In this document: positions 24,058-35,152 of the stretch, piece after piece | Layout: each line of letters starts with the position of its first letter | Position numbering within the stretch: the stretch's first letter is position 1 | NCBI GenBank assembly: GCA_029339195.1 | Contig: JAPTJF010000393.1 | Location: forward strand, 1-60,646 | Length of the DNA: 60,646 bases | Direction: 5' to 3' | Source of the DNA: Micractinium sp. NFX-FRZ | Taxonomy: Eukaryota > Chlorophyta > Trebouxiophyceae > Chlorellales > Chlorellaceae | The notes under the pieces: generated by a model | Database searches by the model: none | What the model was told of the DNA's origin: nothing | What the model saw: only the letters and a program-made list of their open reading frames with translations | Made by a program: the position numbers and the translations under genes

Positions 24058-25935
24058 TGTCTCAATCCATCCCGGGCCGCCCCGCCTTGCCATGGTGGCC
24101 AGGGCTCCCAGATCTCCCAAAACACGTAGAGCCACGCCTGCAGCCTCCTGCAACCCCCCTCTCGCTGCCGCTTGCGCTCACCCGCCCTCCCCCCAACCCT
24201 ACTGTGTTGTTTGGTTGAGCAGGAGGCGGCTGCTGCGGCTGCCGCCGAGGCTGCGGACATGGAGGAGGAGGGTGACGAGCTGAATGATGAGGAGCGGTCG
24301 ACGCTGGGCAAGATCCGGGAGAAGAAGAAGCGCATGGTGGCGGGTGAGGAGGGGGCTGCCTGCCTGGGTCGTGTAGTTCTGGGAATGCTGGGAGGAGCCT
24401 GGGCGGCTGGCGGGACGGTGCAGGCGAATGGTGCAAGAGGCCCAGGGCAGCAGGAGCGCCTCCACCCATCCACCCTTGATTCGCTACCTCACCGCACCTC
24501 GACTCACCCCTGTGCTCCCACCTCCTGCCCCTCTCCTGCCCCCGCAGACCACCGGCGCAAGAAGTCTGCGGCCAACAACGCGTCGACGATGCCGCGGGCG
24601 GTGGACCCGGAGCGCTCCCGCACCAAGGAGCGCATGAAGCGGGAGCTGGGGGAGATGGGGCTGGATGCAGGTGGGAGGGGGGCCGCCGCTGTGCGCTGAG
24701 CATGCTGGCCGTTGTGGTTCATTGCCGTTTCAAAGGGCTGTGTATGGAGCCTGGGCTGGTGGGCGAACCAGCAGCAACAGGATGGCTCACCCTGCCGCCC
24801 CCCCCCCCCCCTCCCCTCCCTCGTTGCAGCGGCGGCGGCGGAGCGCGCGGCGCGCAGCCAGAGCCGGCGGGGGCGCAGCCTGGTGCGCAAGCGGGGGCGC
24901 AGCGCGGCGGGGGACGAGGACATGGCGGAGGAGGAGCCGAAGAAGCGCATCCACAGCAGCAAGTCGCGGTGAGCTTTTGACGGCGCACGGCAGGGCACAC
25001 GAACAAAGGGACGGGCAATTGGGGGAGGTGGGGGAGCAGCAGCCCACAAACACACATTCACAGCAGCAAGTTGCGCTGATCTGTTGAGAGGCGGAAGTGG
25101 AGGGAATGATGGAGGGGCGGGGCAGGCAGGCTGCAGGAGAAGGGAAGGGAGGGAGGGAGCTGTGATGGCAGAGACGGGTCATGTTGTGCAGCAAGGCGGG
25201 TGGCAGGGTGTGGCCCCTGCTGTTTCTGCCCCCCTTGCTGCCGCGTCTCCCTGCCACCCGCTGCTGCTGCGACGCCCCACAACCGCGGCCTCCACCCAAC
25301 CCCCACCTCCCTGCACCCCCCATGTCCCGCGCAGGTCCATGTCCCGCGGGCGTGCGCTGTCCATGGCGCCGGCGGACGCCACCAAGGGACTCAAGGACTC
25401 GGTGCAGCGCAACAAGGCCATCAAGATGGCGGGTGAGCCAACGGGGGGAGGTACAGCGTTTTACAGCAGCAGGCGGAGGGGCAGGGGGGCGGCAGCATCA
25501 AGGTGGCGGGTAGGCACCTTTCTCTCGTGTTGTCGGTCTCCGGGGGTGCTGCGGATGGACATCGCTTAGCATTACGTAGACAAGGGGTGCCACGCAGCAA
25601 GGCCATCTTTGGGTGGCTTGTGGGCAGGGCAAAGAAGGGCGGGTGCTGTGCTGGGTGGCCTGCTCCCAATGGAGCACCTTTGGGTGGCGCTCACCCTGCC
25701 CTCCCGTGCCCCATTCCCTCCCGCCCCTGCCTCCCTGCCTGCCTGACGTCTCGTGCACTTGCCTCACCACACTCTTCCGCCACCCCCCTCCCTCGTGCCA
25801 CAACCCGCAGACAAGGCGCAGTGGCGGGCGGGCAAGGATGCCAGGAAGGGCGAGGGGGATCGCCACATACCCGACTTCATGCCCAAGCACCTGTTCAGCG
25901 GCAAGCGGCCAAAGGGAACCACCGACCGGCGGTAG
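18637..25935 (+). CDS. NOG1: Nucleolar GTP-binding protein 1 (NOG1), 60S assembly GTPase
   Basis: Twenty exons, 673 residues: 18637-18639, 19059-19158, 19460-19563, 19898-19951, 20129-20194, 20482-20607, 20962-21064, 21258-21349, 21648-21710, 21941-22027, 22314-22410, 22643-22836, 23135-23290, 23565-23675, 23868-23927, 24223-24343, 24548-24670, 24830-24968, 25335-25432, 25811-25935. All phases agree. Exon 1 is just ATG; exon 2 then continues [20 protein letters not shown], the conserved NOG1 start. GTPase motifs: G1 [10 protein letters not shown]3 DTPGILD, G4 ANKTD. Other family signatures include [36 protein letters not shown] and the basic tail ending [22 protein letters not shown]1 is an Obg/Era-like GTPase (TRAFAC) that joins pre-60S particles in the nucleolus and is needed for late 27S pre-rRNA processing and export. 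Length is close to the plant and human proteins. Nothing is missing. Confidence 0.97.
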
Positions 25936-26208
25936 CCTGGCACTGGCGCGGCCTGGTGCTGCGCCTCTGCTGCTGGTGCTGTGCTGTGCTATGCTGTGCT
26001 GCTTCTTTGCTGCGCTGTGCGGCTGCCGCGTCGAGCGGGCGGCTACTGGCTGGGTGTTTCCAGGAACCCTCCGCCACTCTTTTGGCTGCTGGCCTTCTGT
26101 GCGGCGGGGCTCCTTTGTTGCACACCTCGCTGCCAGCCTCCCTGCGCCCCTGCCCGCTGCTGCCTGGCTCCCTGGCGGCCGCCCTGCTGCGGCACCCCTG
26201 TACACTTG

Positions 26209-26256
26209 TGTAAGATAGCTGAGGTCGGATCTCTCTCAACAGGCAAAGGCGTTACA
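26209..26256. terminator. Facing poly(A) signals of NOG1 and POLD3
   Basis: TGTAA at 26209-26213 lies 274 nt after the NOG1 stop. TTACA at 26252-26256 (TGTAA on the minus strand) lies about 210 nt after the POLD3 stop. With cleavage 10-30 nt downstream of each, the two 3' ends meet or overlap. Confidence 0.6.
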
Positions 26257-26463
26257 CATGTGTGCACAGCGGAGCAGAAGGGGTGCAATCCAGAGGGGCT
26301 GCACAAGAATGCCACACCAACTTTGCCACCGGCCCTGCTTCCCTGCCAGACGGCGGGCTGCCCCCGAGTCGTGTGCTCCACAGCCCCGAAGCACAGGCGG
26401 GCACGATGCTTCTGAGCCGTGTGCTCCACAACCTCTCAGCACACGGCCGTGTTTCCGCCCCGC

Positions 26464-29400
26464 TCACTTCTTTGTGAAGAAGCTCATGATGCCCTTCTGC
26501 CCGGCAGGCGGCGGCCCGCCCTTGCCGCCCTTCTTGGCGCCGCCTGCAGCAGTGGGCAACACGTGGCGGGAGCAGTTTGAGGGTTGTGTTTACTGGCACA
26601 GGGAGCACGCAGGCAGAAATTCACAAGGCTAACGGCGAGAGCAAGAGGGAGGCAGACAACCATGCTGACGTGGCGGCAGAGTGCTGCCGTGGACGGCAGC
26701 AGGTCCCGACAACCCCACCCCGTACCTGACGCTCCTCCCGACTTGGCTGCGGGCTTGGCTGCGGGCTTGGCTGCTGGCTTGGGCGCTGCCGCGGGCTTGC
26801 CCTCCTGCTGCTGCTGCTGCTGCTTGGCTGCCGGGGGCTGCTGGGCGGCAGGGGGCGAGGGTGACCCCTCCTCCTCAACCTCCACCATCTCTGCAGCAAC
26901 CAAGGCAAGGCCGGAGTGGTGTGCTTAGTCCCAAAGCCGAGGACGCCAGCCAGATGAAGGAAGCAGGCAGAGCCCTCTTCTCACCCCTCCACCATCTCGG
27001 CAGCAGGCCGGAGAAAACTGGGACGTATTGCTCCTGCCATGGGGGTGTGCAGCACTTGGCACAAGGGCTTGGGGCACCCATGAGCAAGAGGAGGTGGGGC
27101 AAACAGATTGCTAGGTGCAGCACACGTGAGGGCAGCACATCTCAGGTTGGCGCGAGGCAGTCGGCTGCAGCCCAGTCCAGCAGCAGCAGCACCGCCCCTT
27201 GCCAGCACCCCACCCACCCCCACGGACATGTGGAAGGCACACACCCTCACTCACCCGTCACCTCCTCGCCGTTGTCGTTGTAAAAGGTGCGCATCTCACG
27301 CCGCACGCGCTTGGCGCCTGCGCAGCACAGGACATCACAGCACATTGTCAGAGGTCAGTCAAGCAGGCCGACAGTCAGCGGCAGCAGTGGTCATGCAATT
27401 CCCTGGTACGTCAATCCCCAAGGCAGCGCCATTCCAGTGCGCCTCAGGGAGGCAAAGTTCGCGTAATTATCAACCACGCTCATGTGTTCCCCCGGGACAC
27501 GGAAGCTACCACAACCCCTGCCACGGCACCGAACTCTCATTGGCTGGAACCACATCCCTGCCCTGTGCGTCACGAAAAGGCAGCATCACTCACCCGGCTC
27601 TGAGTCCCGCACTTTGACGGTGCCCCACTTGGGGCCCGCTGCAGCAGCCGCCGCGTCCTGCCCCTCCCCTCCCTCGCCGCTGCCCTCCCCCCCGCCGCCC
27701 TCCTGCTCCGCCGCCTTTGATGGCTTCTTGCGCTTGCCTCCGCCGGCCCCCGCTGCCGCCTTCTTGCCGCCCTTGCCCTGCTCTGCCCCCTCCTCGCTGG
27801 CCTTGCCACCCTTGGCGGTCTGCAGGCAGCGCAGGCGGGGAGTGCATGGCATAATGTGAGCTGACGAGAAGCTGGGCAGCAGGCAAGCAGGCTGGACAGG
27901 GCATGGTCACGCTGGAGTAGGGGGCCGGCCGGCAGGCAGATCTTGCCGATTGCCCCTGCAACACCCGGTGCCCTGCCCCCTTGCAACAAACACATGCTGC
28001 CGAGCATGGCGGGCCTCCACCTGCACCTGCCCTGCTCACCTGCCCCAGCCTGCACACAACTGCTACACGCGCTGTCACGCTTTGCGGGCGGCGCTTCCCA
28101 CCTGCACTGCTCTACTATCGCACTGCTCTCCACTACAACCCACACTTGATAAACAGCATATACACACCTTGCCGCGCTTGGCGGGCGGCGCCTCCACCTC
28201 CTCCTCCTCCTCGCTCTCGCTGTCCTCCAGCAGCTGGCGGGACTTCTTGCCTGCAGGCGCAGATGCCAGCGGAGGGTTTTGCAGGTGAGCGGATAGGCAG
28301 GGGTGAACTGAGGGCAAGGCAGCCAGGAGGGCTGAGGCGGCAGCAGTGGCAGCAGAGCACATGCTCTGGGAAAAGCCTGCCTCTCAGGCAGGCTGGCATG
28401 CCCACAGCGGATGTAAGAGGAGGGGCTGCAGCGGTCAGGTAGCAAGATTACCCGCACAGATGCAGACAACACACTTGTGGCTCCACCTGAACAGCAACAC
28501 CACCCGGCCGCCGCATATCCGCCCCGCCCACCCACCCTTGTGCCCCACGGCCATGGGAGCATCCGCCTCCTCCTCATCATCAGAGCTGTCACCCCAGCTG
28601 TCATCCTCCGATTGGGCAGCCTCCTTTGCCTGCTGCTGCGCTGCCGCCGGCTTGGCCGCTGCCTTGGTCACCACTGCCTTGCCTGCCGCAGGCTTGCCCG
28701 CTGCAGGCTTCTTTGCTGCTGCAGGCTTCTTGGCTGCCGGCTTCTTAGCTGCTGGCTTCTGCTGCTCCTGGGCCTGCGGATCCTCTGCTTGCTGCTCCAT
28801 TGGCTCCTCACTGCCTGCCTTTGCAGCCTTGTCCTGTGCCGCCGCCTTCTGCTTCTCCCCTGCCTTGTCCCACATGCGGGCCATGGCGCCGCCGCCGCTG
28901 CCCGCGCCCTTCTTGCCCGCAGGGCTGCCCTTCTTGGCTGCAGCCGGGGCTGATGCCGCAGGGGGCTTGGCGGCGGGGGCGGCGGCCGCTGCAGCAGCGC
29001 CTGAAGGCGGCGCGGATGCCGGCGCCTGTGCTGCCGCTGCCGAGGCGGGGCGGAGGCGGCGCGCTGCCAGGGAGGGGTCGAAGCGCACGCCAGGGCACTG
29101 CACGGTGTTGAGCAGGTTGCTGGCCAGGGGGTTGCTCTCCGCCTCGGCTGCAGGGGTGGGGTTGAGGGGCGGAAGAAACAGACGCGGGGGAGCACAGGTC
29201 AGAGTGCTAGCCGTGGGGGCTCTGCAAGGCAGAGGTTGACTGGGTCAGAACTCAAGTTCTTGACAACAACGCACCGCACACCGCAGCCTGGGGCCCACCC
29301 CTGGTGAGCTGCTGGACCAGGTGGGTTGGGTGACCTGGTGAAGTGGACCTTACACCTGCTGCTCTGCAGCCCAGCTTCAGTCACACCCACCGCCCCATCC

Positions 29401-30622
29401 ACCCCTGCACCCTGCTAATGAGCAACTTCTAGAACAGCTCCTCCCCCAAGCCCACTGCCGCCTGAGTACTTGCAGCCTGCACGAAATCTGCCCAACCCCC
29501 CTGCAACCCGCACCTGGCGAGCTGCTCAGCAGCTTCCTGAACAGCTCCTCCGTTTGGTTGTAGTCCGCATTGTACAGGTCACCCGCGTCCTGCAGTGTAC
29601 CGCAGGGAGAGCACGGCGAAATAACAACGAAAACCCAACCTGGCACACCTACCTGTCCCCACCTTTGCTCCCCTATACCCAATGCATGCTCCCTGCCCCC
29701 CCTGCCTCCCCCAACCTTGGTCGCCCAGGGCTGCACTGAGTAGACAGCTGGGTGCGCCCACTGGTCTGTCTCTGATCACCCTCAGATCCGCCGGCCCCCG
29801 CGCACCTTGGGCACCCCCGGCTGCACTGAGTAGACGTGCATGGCGGTCACCACCTGCAGGCGAGCCTTCTCACCCTCCAGCTGCAATCAGTTGTGAGAAA
29901 TGACGTGTTGCATCAATACACATAATCACCGTACCACAAGCAGCGAGGGGATGTGGCAGTTGGGCAAGGCAACAACCATGCATGCCCTCCACAGGCAGTG
30001 TGCGCACCTGCTGCCCCTCCACCACTCGCACGACGTGCCGTGCCGCCCCGCCATCTTCGCCCGCCGCCCACCCGCTGAGCAGGAAGGTAGCCTTCACCTT
30101 CTGCAGGGGAGCAAGCGCAGGCGAATGGCGCAACCAGATAGATTGTGAAGGAGGAAGCACTTTTGATGCACTCCCTTCCCCTGGCAGCCAGAGCCAGGTG
30201 TGAGCGCGCAGAAGCGCACGCCACAGCGCATGCGCAAGAGGCCCGCAGACGCACGCCCGCCACCTTGCTTGCCTGCGGGTGCCGCGTCACAAACTCAAAC
30301 AAGATGCGCTTGGCGGTGTCGTAGGGCACGTTGTATCGGCGGCCCAGCCACTTGTAGGTGACAACCTGCAGGGCAGGAGCAGCGCACGCAACGGGCAGCA
30401 GGCCGCAGTGGGCAGCAGCGGCAGCAGGCGGCAGGCACGCCAGCGGCAGGGCAGGGGCAGGCAGGAGCAGGACAGTGGGCATGATACGCTGCCCTGATTG
30501 CGCACTGGCACGCACGAAGCGCGGCAGGGGCCCCCAAAATTGCGCGTCGGCCCCACCTGCAGCTGGTCGCCCACGACATCGTCCAGCTCCTGCAGGATGC
30601 CGGCAACCGTCAGGGGAGCCAT
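26464..30622 (-). CDS. POLD3: DNA polymerase delta subunit 3 (POLD3/Cdc27)
   Basis: Eleven exons: 30622-30557, 30365-30264, 30100-30008, 29880-29806, 29589-29514, 29147-28536, 28250-28168, 27819-27594, 27317-27255, 26890-26726, 26543-26464; 546 residues. The N-terminal domain that binds the B-subunit is seen as LQELDDVVGDQLQ, VVTYKWLGRRYNVPYDTAKR and FEFVTRHPQASK. Then VHYS-like HVYSVQPGVPK and a long Lys/Ala/Pro-rich disordered region with PAAKK repeats and acidic runs (SEDDSWGDSSDDEEEAD, ESEEEEE). The C-terminus is QKGIMSFFTKK, a canonical PCNA-binding PIP box (Q-x-x-I-x-x-F-F). The protein is a structural subunit of replicative polymerase delta and tethers it to PCNA. Exon 9 is extended to the GTGACGG|GTGAGT donor because only that phase joins exon 10. 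Very confident overall. Confidence 0.95.
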
Positions 30623-30954
30623 GGCGATCGCCGCTGACGCGGGTAAGGTAACGAGGCGAGCCGAAGACCGCGCAGCTGTTTTTGGATCGCCCGCAACTCA
30701 AAAGCGCGGCCTCTGCGGGCGCTGGAAGAGTTGCCAGAGGCGATGAAATCGTGTTGAAGCGTATTGCTCAGGCTGGCACCAGGCCAAGGCGCCTGGCGCC
30801 CAGCTTTTGGGGTCCCGCCCGCTGAGGTGGCGGTGGCGGTTCAGGGGTTGTACCTGAGTGCACCAAACCTGCATTGCTGGCAGGTTTCCGAGAAAATTCA
30901 TTCCCGCCTTCTTAGCTTCCTGCAAGCGCATTTCTTCAACCAGTGTGTCTTCAA
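30623..30954. promoter_or_regulatory. POLD3 upstream region
   Basis: Between the POLD3 start and a possible plus-strand start at 30955 lie 332 bp with a moderate A/T content. No clear core element seen. Confidence 0.4.
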
Positions 30955-31702
30955 ATGGGCTTAGAGGGCCGCAAGCACCTCGGCGAGGACGTCGGCGGAC
31001 CCACCAAGGGGGAGCCGTCCCGCTCCTCCCCGCTATTACTGAAGCACATGTTGCTGTCTAATGAGTTCATCCAAACACTGGCAACGCGGTCCGAGGGCTC
31101 CGGCCACCAGGAGGAGGTGCCCGCCGAGCCTCCGCCGCCCCGGCGCGCGACATGGCTGCAGCATGTCTGGCTCTGACACCTCCTGAGGCTGTTGCAGACT
31201 GTTTGGGCCAGTTTCTGTGTTGCCAGGGTGTCACTTTTAGCGCGCCACAAGGGCAGTGCGGTGACTTGCAGCGCTTGGCCCGCCCTCTTACGCCCCTTCT
31301 GCACCTTTGAGACCTTTCAACAGTTTCTGTGCTGCACAGAACGCGCTGCGGCTCAACATAGAGCCTCCTGAGTATCTGACAAACAAAAATACGTGGGCGA
31401 TTGGGCTAATTCGCGCTGTAGAGGGAGAGCCAAAGGAGGGGGCTGGTGCCAGCCCCCTGTACCCGGGGCCGTGCACTCAGATTGTAGCTGGTGCTCTAAA
31501 ATCCTTGCTGCTTTCATGCGAAAGCCCAGGCCGCATGCTTTACTGCCAGGTTGGATGGAGGTCAGCAATACAAGAGTGCCCAGGCATCCACAGCAGGCAC
31601 ACGGAAACGCAACTAGCAGAGGCCGGCGACAAACCTGGAGCTGTGCAGGGGCTCACTAACAAGCAGTTGCGGCGTGACACGAACGTGTTGGAACGGGAAT
31701 GA
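30955..31702 (+). CDS. Possible small gene, unknown function
   Basis: An ATG at 30955 opens a frame of about 73 codons to a TGA at 31174-31176, starting MGLEGRKHLGEDVGG and including LLLKHMLLSNEFIQTLATRS, which has normal helical composition. A GTGCCC donor after the codons for HQEE (about 31116) could join in phase to an AG at 31337-31338, leading into a frame with LRLNIEPPEYLTNKNTWAIG that stays open to 31702. Either the short single-exon form or the two-exon form may be real. No family recognised. Its head-to-head position with POLD3 and lower GC are the main reasons to list it. Confidence 0.3.
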
Positions 31703-31823
31703 AATCAGGTAACGGATATTCTGAGGCAAAGCTACTGAGAGGCCACAGATAGGTGCAAAAGCCGTCTCTACCCAGAGCTGAGAAATCTGCCGGTGAGCCA
31801 TGGCCACTGCGCTGCCAGCCGCC

Positions 31824-34175
31824 TCACTCCTGCCCCTCTGCCGCCTGGTGCTCCCGGGTGAAGATGAAGACGCCGCCATTGCCCTGCGCCCGCCCAATCA
31901 GCATGTCCTCGTCTGCACAAGCGTGTGATGAGGGGACAGGAAACCTCTTCATCAATGGAAGTGGCACAGGCAGCAGCCAATGTGCCCTAGTGAGGGGCCC
32001 TCAAGGGTGCAGTGCTCTCTAAGCGCCCACCGGCTGGCTGCTGTGCCCGCTGCCTGCTGCTGGAACAGTCGTCGTGCCCTCCTGCCCCCGTCCGAACGGG
32101 TAGGGTTGGGTGGGTATGGTTCCTCTGTGGCCCCCACCCCCCGCCTCACCCAGGCAGGTTGTTGACCCCACCTGACCTCCCAACTGGGCCCCACATCCAC
32201 ACCACCCCGATCTTACACACACTTAGCTGGCCCCCTCCCTGCCTCACCCAGGTGTGTCAGCATGTAGTTAAGCCCCACCGGTCGGCGCTGGTCGCTGCTG
32301 GTGCCCGGGACGCGCGAGGTCAGCGGTATGCGCAGCGACAGCTGCAGCCCAAGGAGGAGGCGGGGCACAGCCAAGGAGAGGGGGTAAGGAAGCGCTGGGA
32401 GTGAGGCGCCCCCAACACAGGTGGGCCCCTCTGCTGTATCCTCATCGTGTGCTGCCAACCCGTGGCCGCCTTTCCCCACCACCCACCTCTACTATCCTTG
32501 GCCCTCCTCCCCACCCCTGATCCACCCGCCCCCCCACCTCCTTGATTGCCATCAACAGCTGCTGGTTCCACCACCCGCGCGGCAGGATGGGGCTGGCCAG
32601 CAGGTTTTGCAGCGCGGGGCTCAGCGTGACGTCCTGGAAGCCAGCCTCCCTGCGGGGTGTTGGGGTGGGCAAGCATTAACAATGTTGGCAGACATTGGGC
32701 AGCGGGTTCTGCAGCACGGGGCCGAGGGTGACAGCCTGGAATCCAGCCCCATTGCACAGGCGCAGGTTCTGGAGCGAGCTCTGGGAGTCGGCTGCACCCA
32801 GGCTCCTGTTCCGCCCACACCTACACCCAGCCCTTGCGTCACCCCTCCACCCAGCCCGTCCCCAGCACCCACGCACAAGCACACCCCCGCCGTAACCCCT
32901 GTCCCTCACCTGAACGTCAGCGCGATGCTGCGTGCGGTGCGCACCTCCCACCCCGCCTCCACCACCAGCGTCACACCCGCCTCCAGGTCGGAAGGCAGGC
33001 CCGGCAGGAGGGGCGGCACCCGCGCCTCGATGATGTTCCGCACAATGCCGCCGTCTGTGCCGGTAAAGGCCTGGTAGATGTTGCCCACCTGATTGGGGGC
33101 AGGCAACCACGGGAGAGGCAGGGGGGCAGGAAGTTGGGAATGGGTCGAAGGTGGGGAAGGGGAGGCAGGATAGAACTGCCTGAGGGTTGAGGAGAGGGTG
33201 AGGGGGGACAGTTGGCAGAGGAGGGAGGGAGGGTGAAGGCACAGGTGGAGCAGGGGCTTGAGCTGTGCATCAGCCCGGAGCTTGCATGACTGTCGCACAG
33301 TGGCCCAGTGGCTGGCTGCAGCCATGCGGCATGCCCCACCGCCTCATGGCTCCCACTGCGACCTTTGCCCCAAGAGTAGCAGCGTCACCTCCCGCTGCAA
33401 CCTGCCCCCACAAAGCATCGCTCCAGCTGCGGGCCCCGCTGCCCCGGCGCACCTTCACCGGCTGCGGCAGGCGCCCGCGTGGCGGCGCCACCAGCGGCAG
33501 CACATCAGAGGCGGTGGTGTACTCCAGCCGCCAGCGCCCCTCCAGCAGGGACCAGTCCAGCTCAGCGCCGCTGCTGAAGGTCTCCACCGCCACCTGGAAG
33601 AGGGTGGAGATGACAGGGTGGGATGCAGGGGAGGAGGGGCCCGGGGGTGTGACGGAGGGAGTGAGCCCGGCTCATGAGGTGTGGCCTGCAGGGCCGGCGC
33701 CGTGCAATGTGGGCCAGGGGGCTGTGGGCAACACACAGCCTGCAAGCTGCAGAGTTGACTCCACCTGAGCACTCCTCCCTGCCTGATGGCTGGCCTACTC
33801 AGTGCACACCTGCGCCTCCTCCACCTCGCCACGCTGCATGCTGCCCGCATCCGACCCCCGCTCCGTCCCTGCCACCGCCGCCAGAAGCCGCCGTTTCGCT
33901 GCCTGCAGGCTGCTTCCCCCATGCTCCACTGCCGGTGCAGGATCAGCTTCTGCTGCCGCCGCTGCGGCCTGCACTGCTGGGCGTTTCAGCCACCGCCTGC
34001 TGCTGCTGCTGCTGCTGCTGCCGCTGCGGTAGGCTGGGGCTGCGCGCTGCCGCTGGCTGGCGGCGGCAGCAGTGGGCGGGGCTCGGCAGCTACAGCCGGC
34101 TGGCGGCGGCCGCATCTGCATGAAAGGCGCGTGCTGCGTTTGTGGCAGGGCCGCGCTGGTCGAAAGGGAGCCCAT
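31824..34175 (-). CDS. Plastid lipid-associated protein / fibrillin (PAP family)
   Basis: Six exons: 34175-33810, 33593-33453, 33088-32910, 32649-32538, 32341-32248, 31912-31824; 326 residues. The first ~90 residues (start MGSLSTSAALPQTQHAPFMQ) are Ser/Ala/Arg-rich, as in a chloroplast transit peptide. The PAP domain begins LQAAKRRLLAAVAGTERG and has the hallmark LLEGRWRLEYTTASDVLPLV, then VGNIYQAFTGTDGGIVRNII, VTLVVEAGWEVRTARSIALTF and the C-terminal block with LNYMLTHL and DEDMLIGRAQGNGGVFIF. Fibrillins bind lipids in plastoglobules, thylakoids or stroma and affect stress tolerance and plastoquinone metabolism; the subgroup is not assignable by eye. The start at 34175 is the only ATG before the domain in frame. 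I found no TGTAA downstream. Confidence 0.92.
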
Positions 34176-35115
34176 GGCGAGCAACAGAGAGCAGGTGTGA
34201 GGTTGCGGCCAGTGACAGAGCCGCTGGCTTCTTCCGATCGGTTTGTATACAATCGAGAATGAGCTAGAGTGGAACGGGGAAGTGAGAAGCTGAGGGACAT
34301 TCCGGCATGCTGCCCGCCTGCTGTGGCTCCGCCAGGCTCCAGCCTTGGTCGACGGGAGCGTGCAGCACTTCCATCGGCACTACTCTGCAGCACGGCAACG
34401 CTTGTGAACGCCAGTGATACACCCCAAACCCGGAGTCCACCTGCTGTTTGATCAATGCGCTCTTTCGCCCACTCGGCGCTCTCCTGCCCCGCCACCGCCG
34501 CCCGATCGGTGCTCACATCGTGAGTGAGGCATGCCCAATCCTGCAAGCGCTGCATGCCTCCGCATCTGTCCCACTGTCTCCCGCCACCCCCGGGCCTGCC
34601 TGCCTGCTGCCGAATTAACTTGTGAACGTCCTCACTGCTTTGGCAAGCCTGCCCTTTTGTTTTGCAGGCCGGCCTTCTCTTCCAGCACACGTGCTGTTGC
34701 TGCGACGGCTGTTGGCTCAGCTGCAGTAGTCCAGCGCAGATGGCAGCAGGCAGGCCAGTCAGCCGGCCAGCCCAAGCTGCTGCTCTTGCGGCAGCCACGC
34801 GCCAGCCTGGCTGGCAGCAAGAGCAGCGGCAGCGGCAGCAACAGCGATGGAGGCGGCGGCAGCAGCAGCAGCAGCAGTAGGATCAGCAGCAGCAGCGACC
34901 ACAACAGCTTGCAAGCAGGCAGCAGAAGCGGCGGTGAGCAGTCTGGGTGAGGCTGCGCCGGCCTCCCTCATCTCGACCCTTGCCTGCCTGCCCCTTGATT
35001 GTGCTCTCAGTAACTGACCAGCTTTCCCCCTTCAGACCTACTTGTCCTCCTCCCCGTGCTCTGCTTTTCTTTGTTCTTTCTGTCTACTTGTTTAGTACGC
35101 TTCTTGCTCAATCTG
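34176..35115. other. Intergenic between fibrillin and OPR-like gene
   Basis: About 0.9 kb. A plus-strand frame around 34671-34932 is Ser/Gly-rich because of an AGC repeat (34856-34897). It has a GTGAGC donor but no plausible partner exon, so I do not call a gene. The rest likely holds the fibrillin promoter. Confidence 0.4.
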
Positions 35116-35120
35116 TTACA
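35116..35120 (-). terminator. TGTAA poly(A) signal of the OPR-like gene
   Basis: TTACA on the plus strand, 33 nt past the stop codon of the minus-strand gene. This is close, but within the range of a short 3' UTR. Confidence 0.5.
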
Positions 35121-35152
35121 GCGGTTGCAACACTTGCAACATCTTCATGGCT

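Noticed and set aside
34531..34950. Ser/Gly-rich frame that could be a transit peptide exon
   Set aside because: A donor follows it, but the next gene is on the other strand and no partner exon fits. Composition is explained by the AGC repeat.
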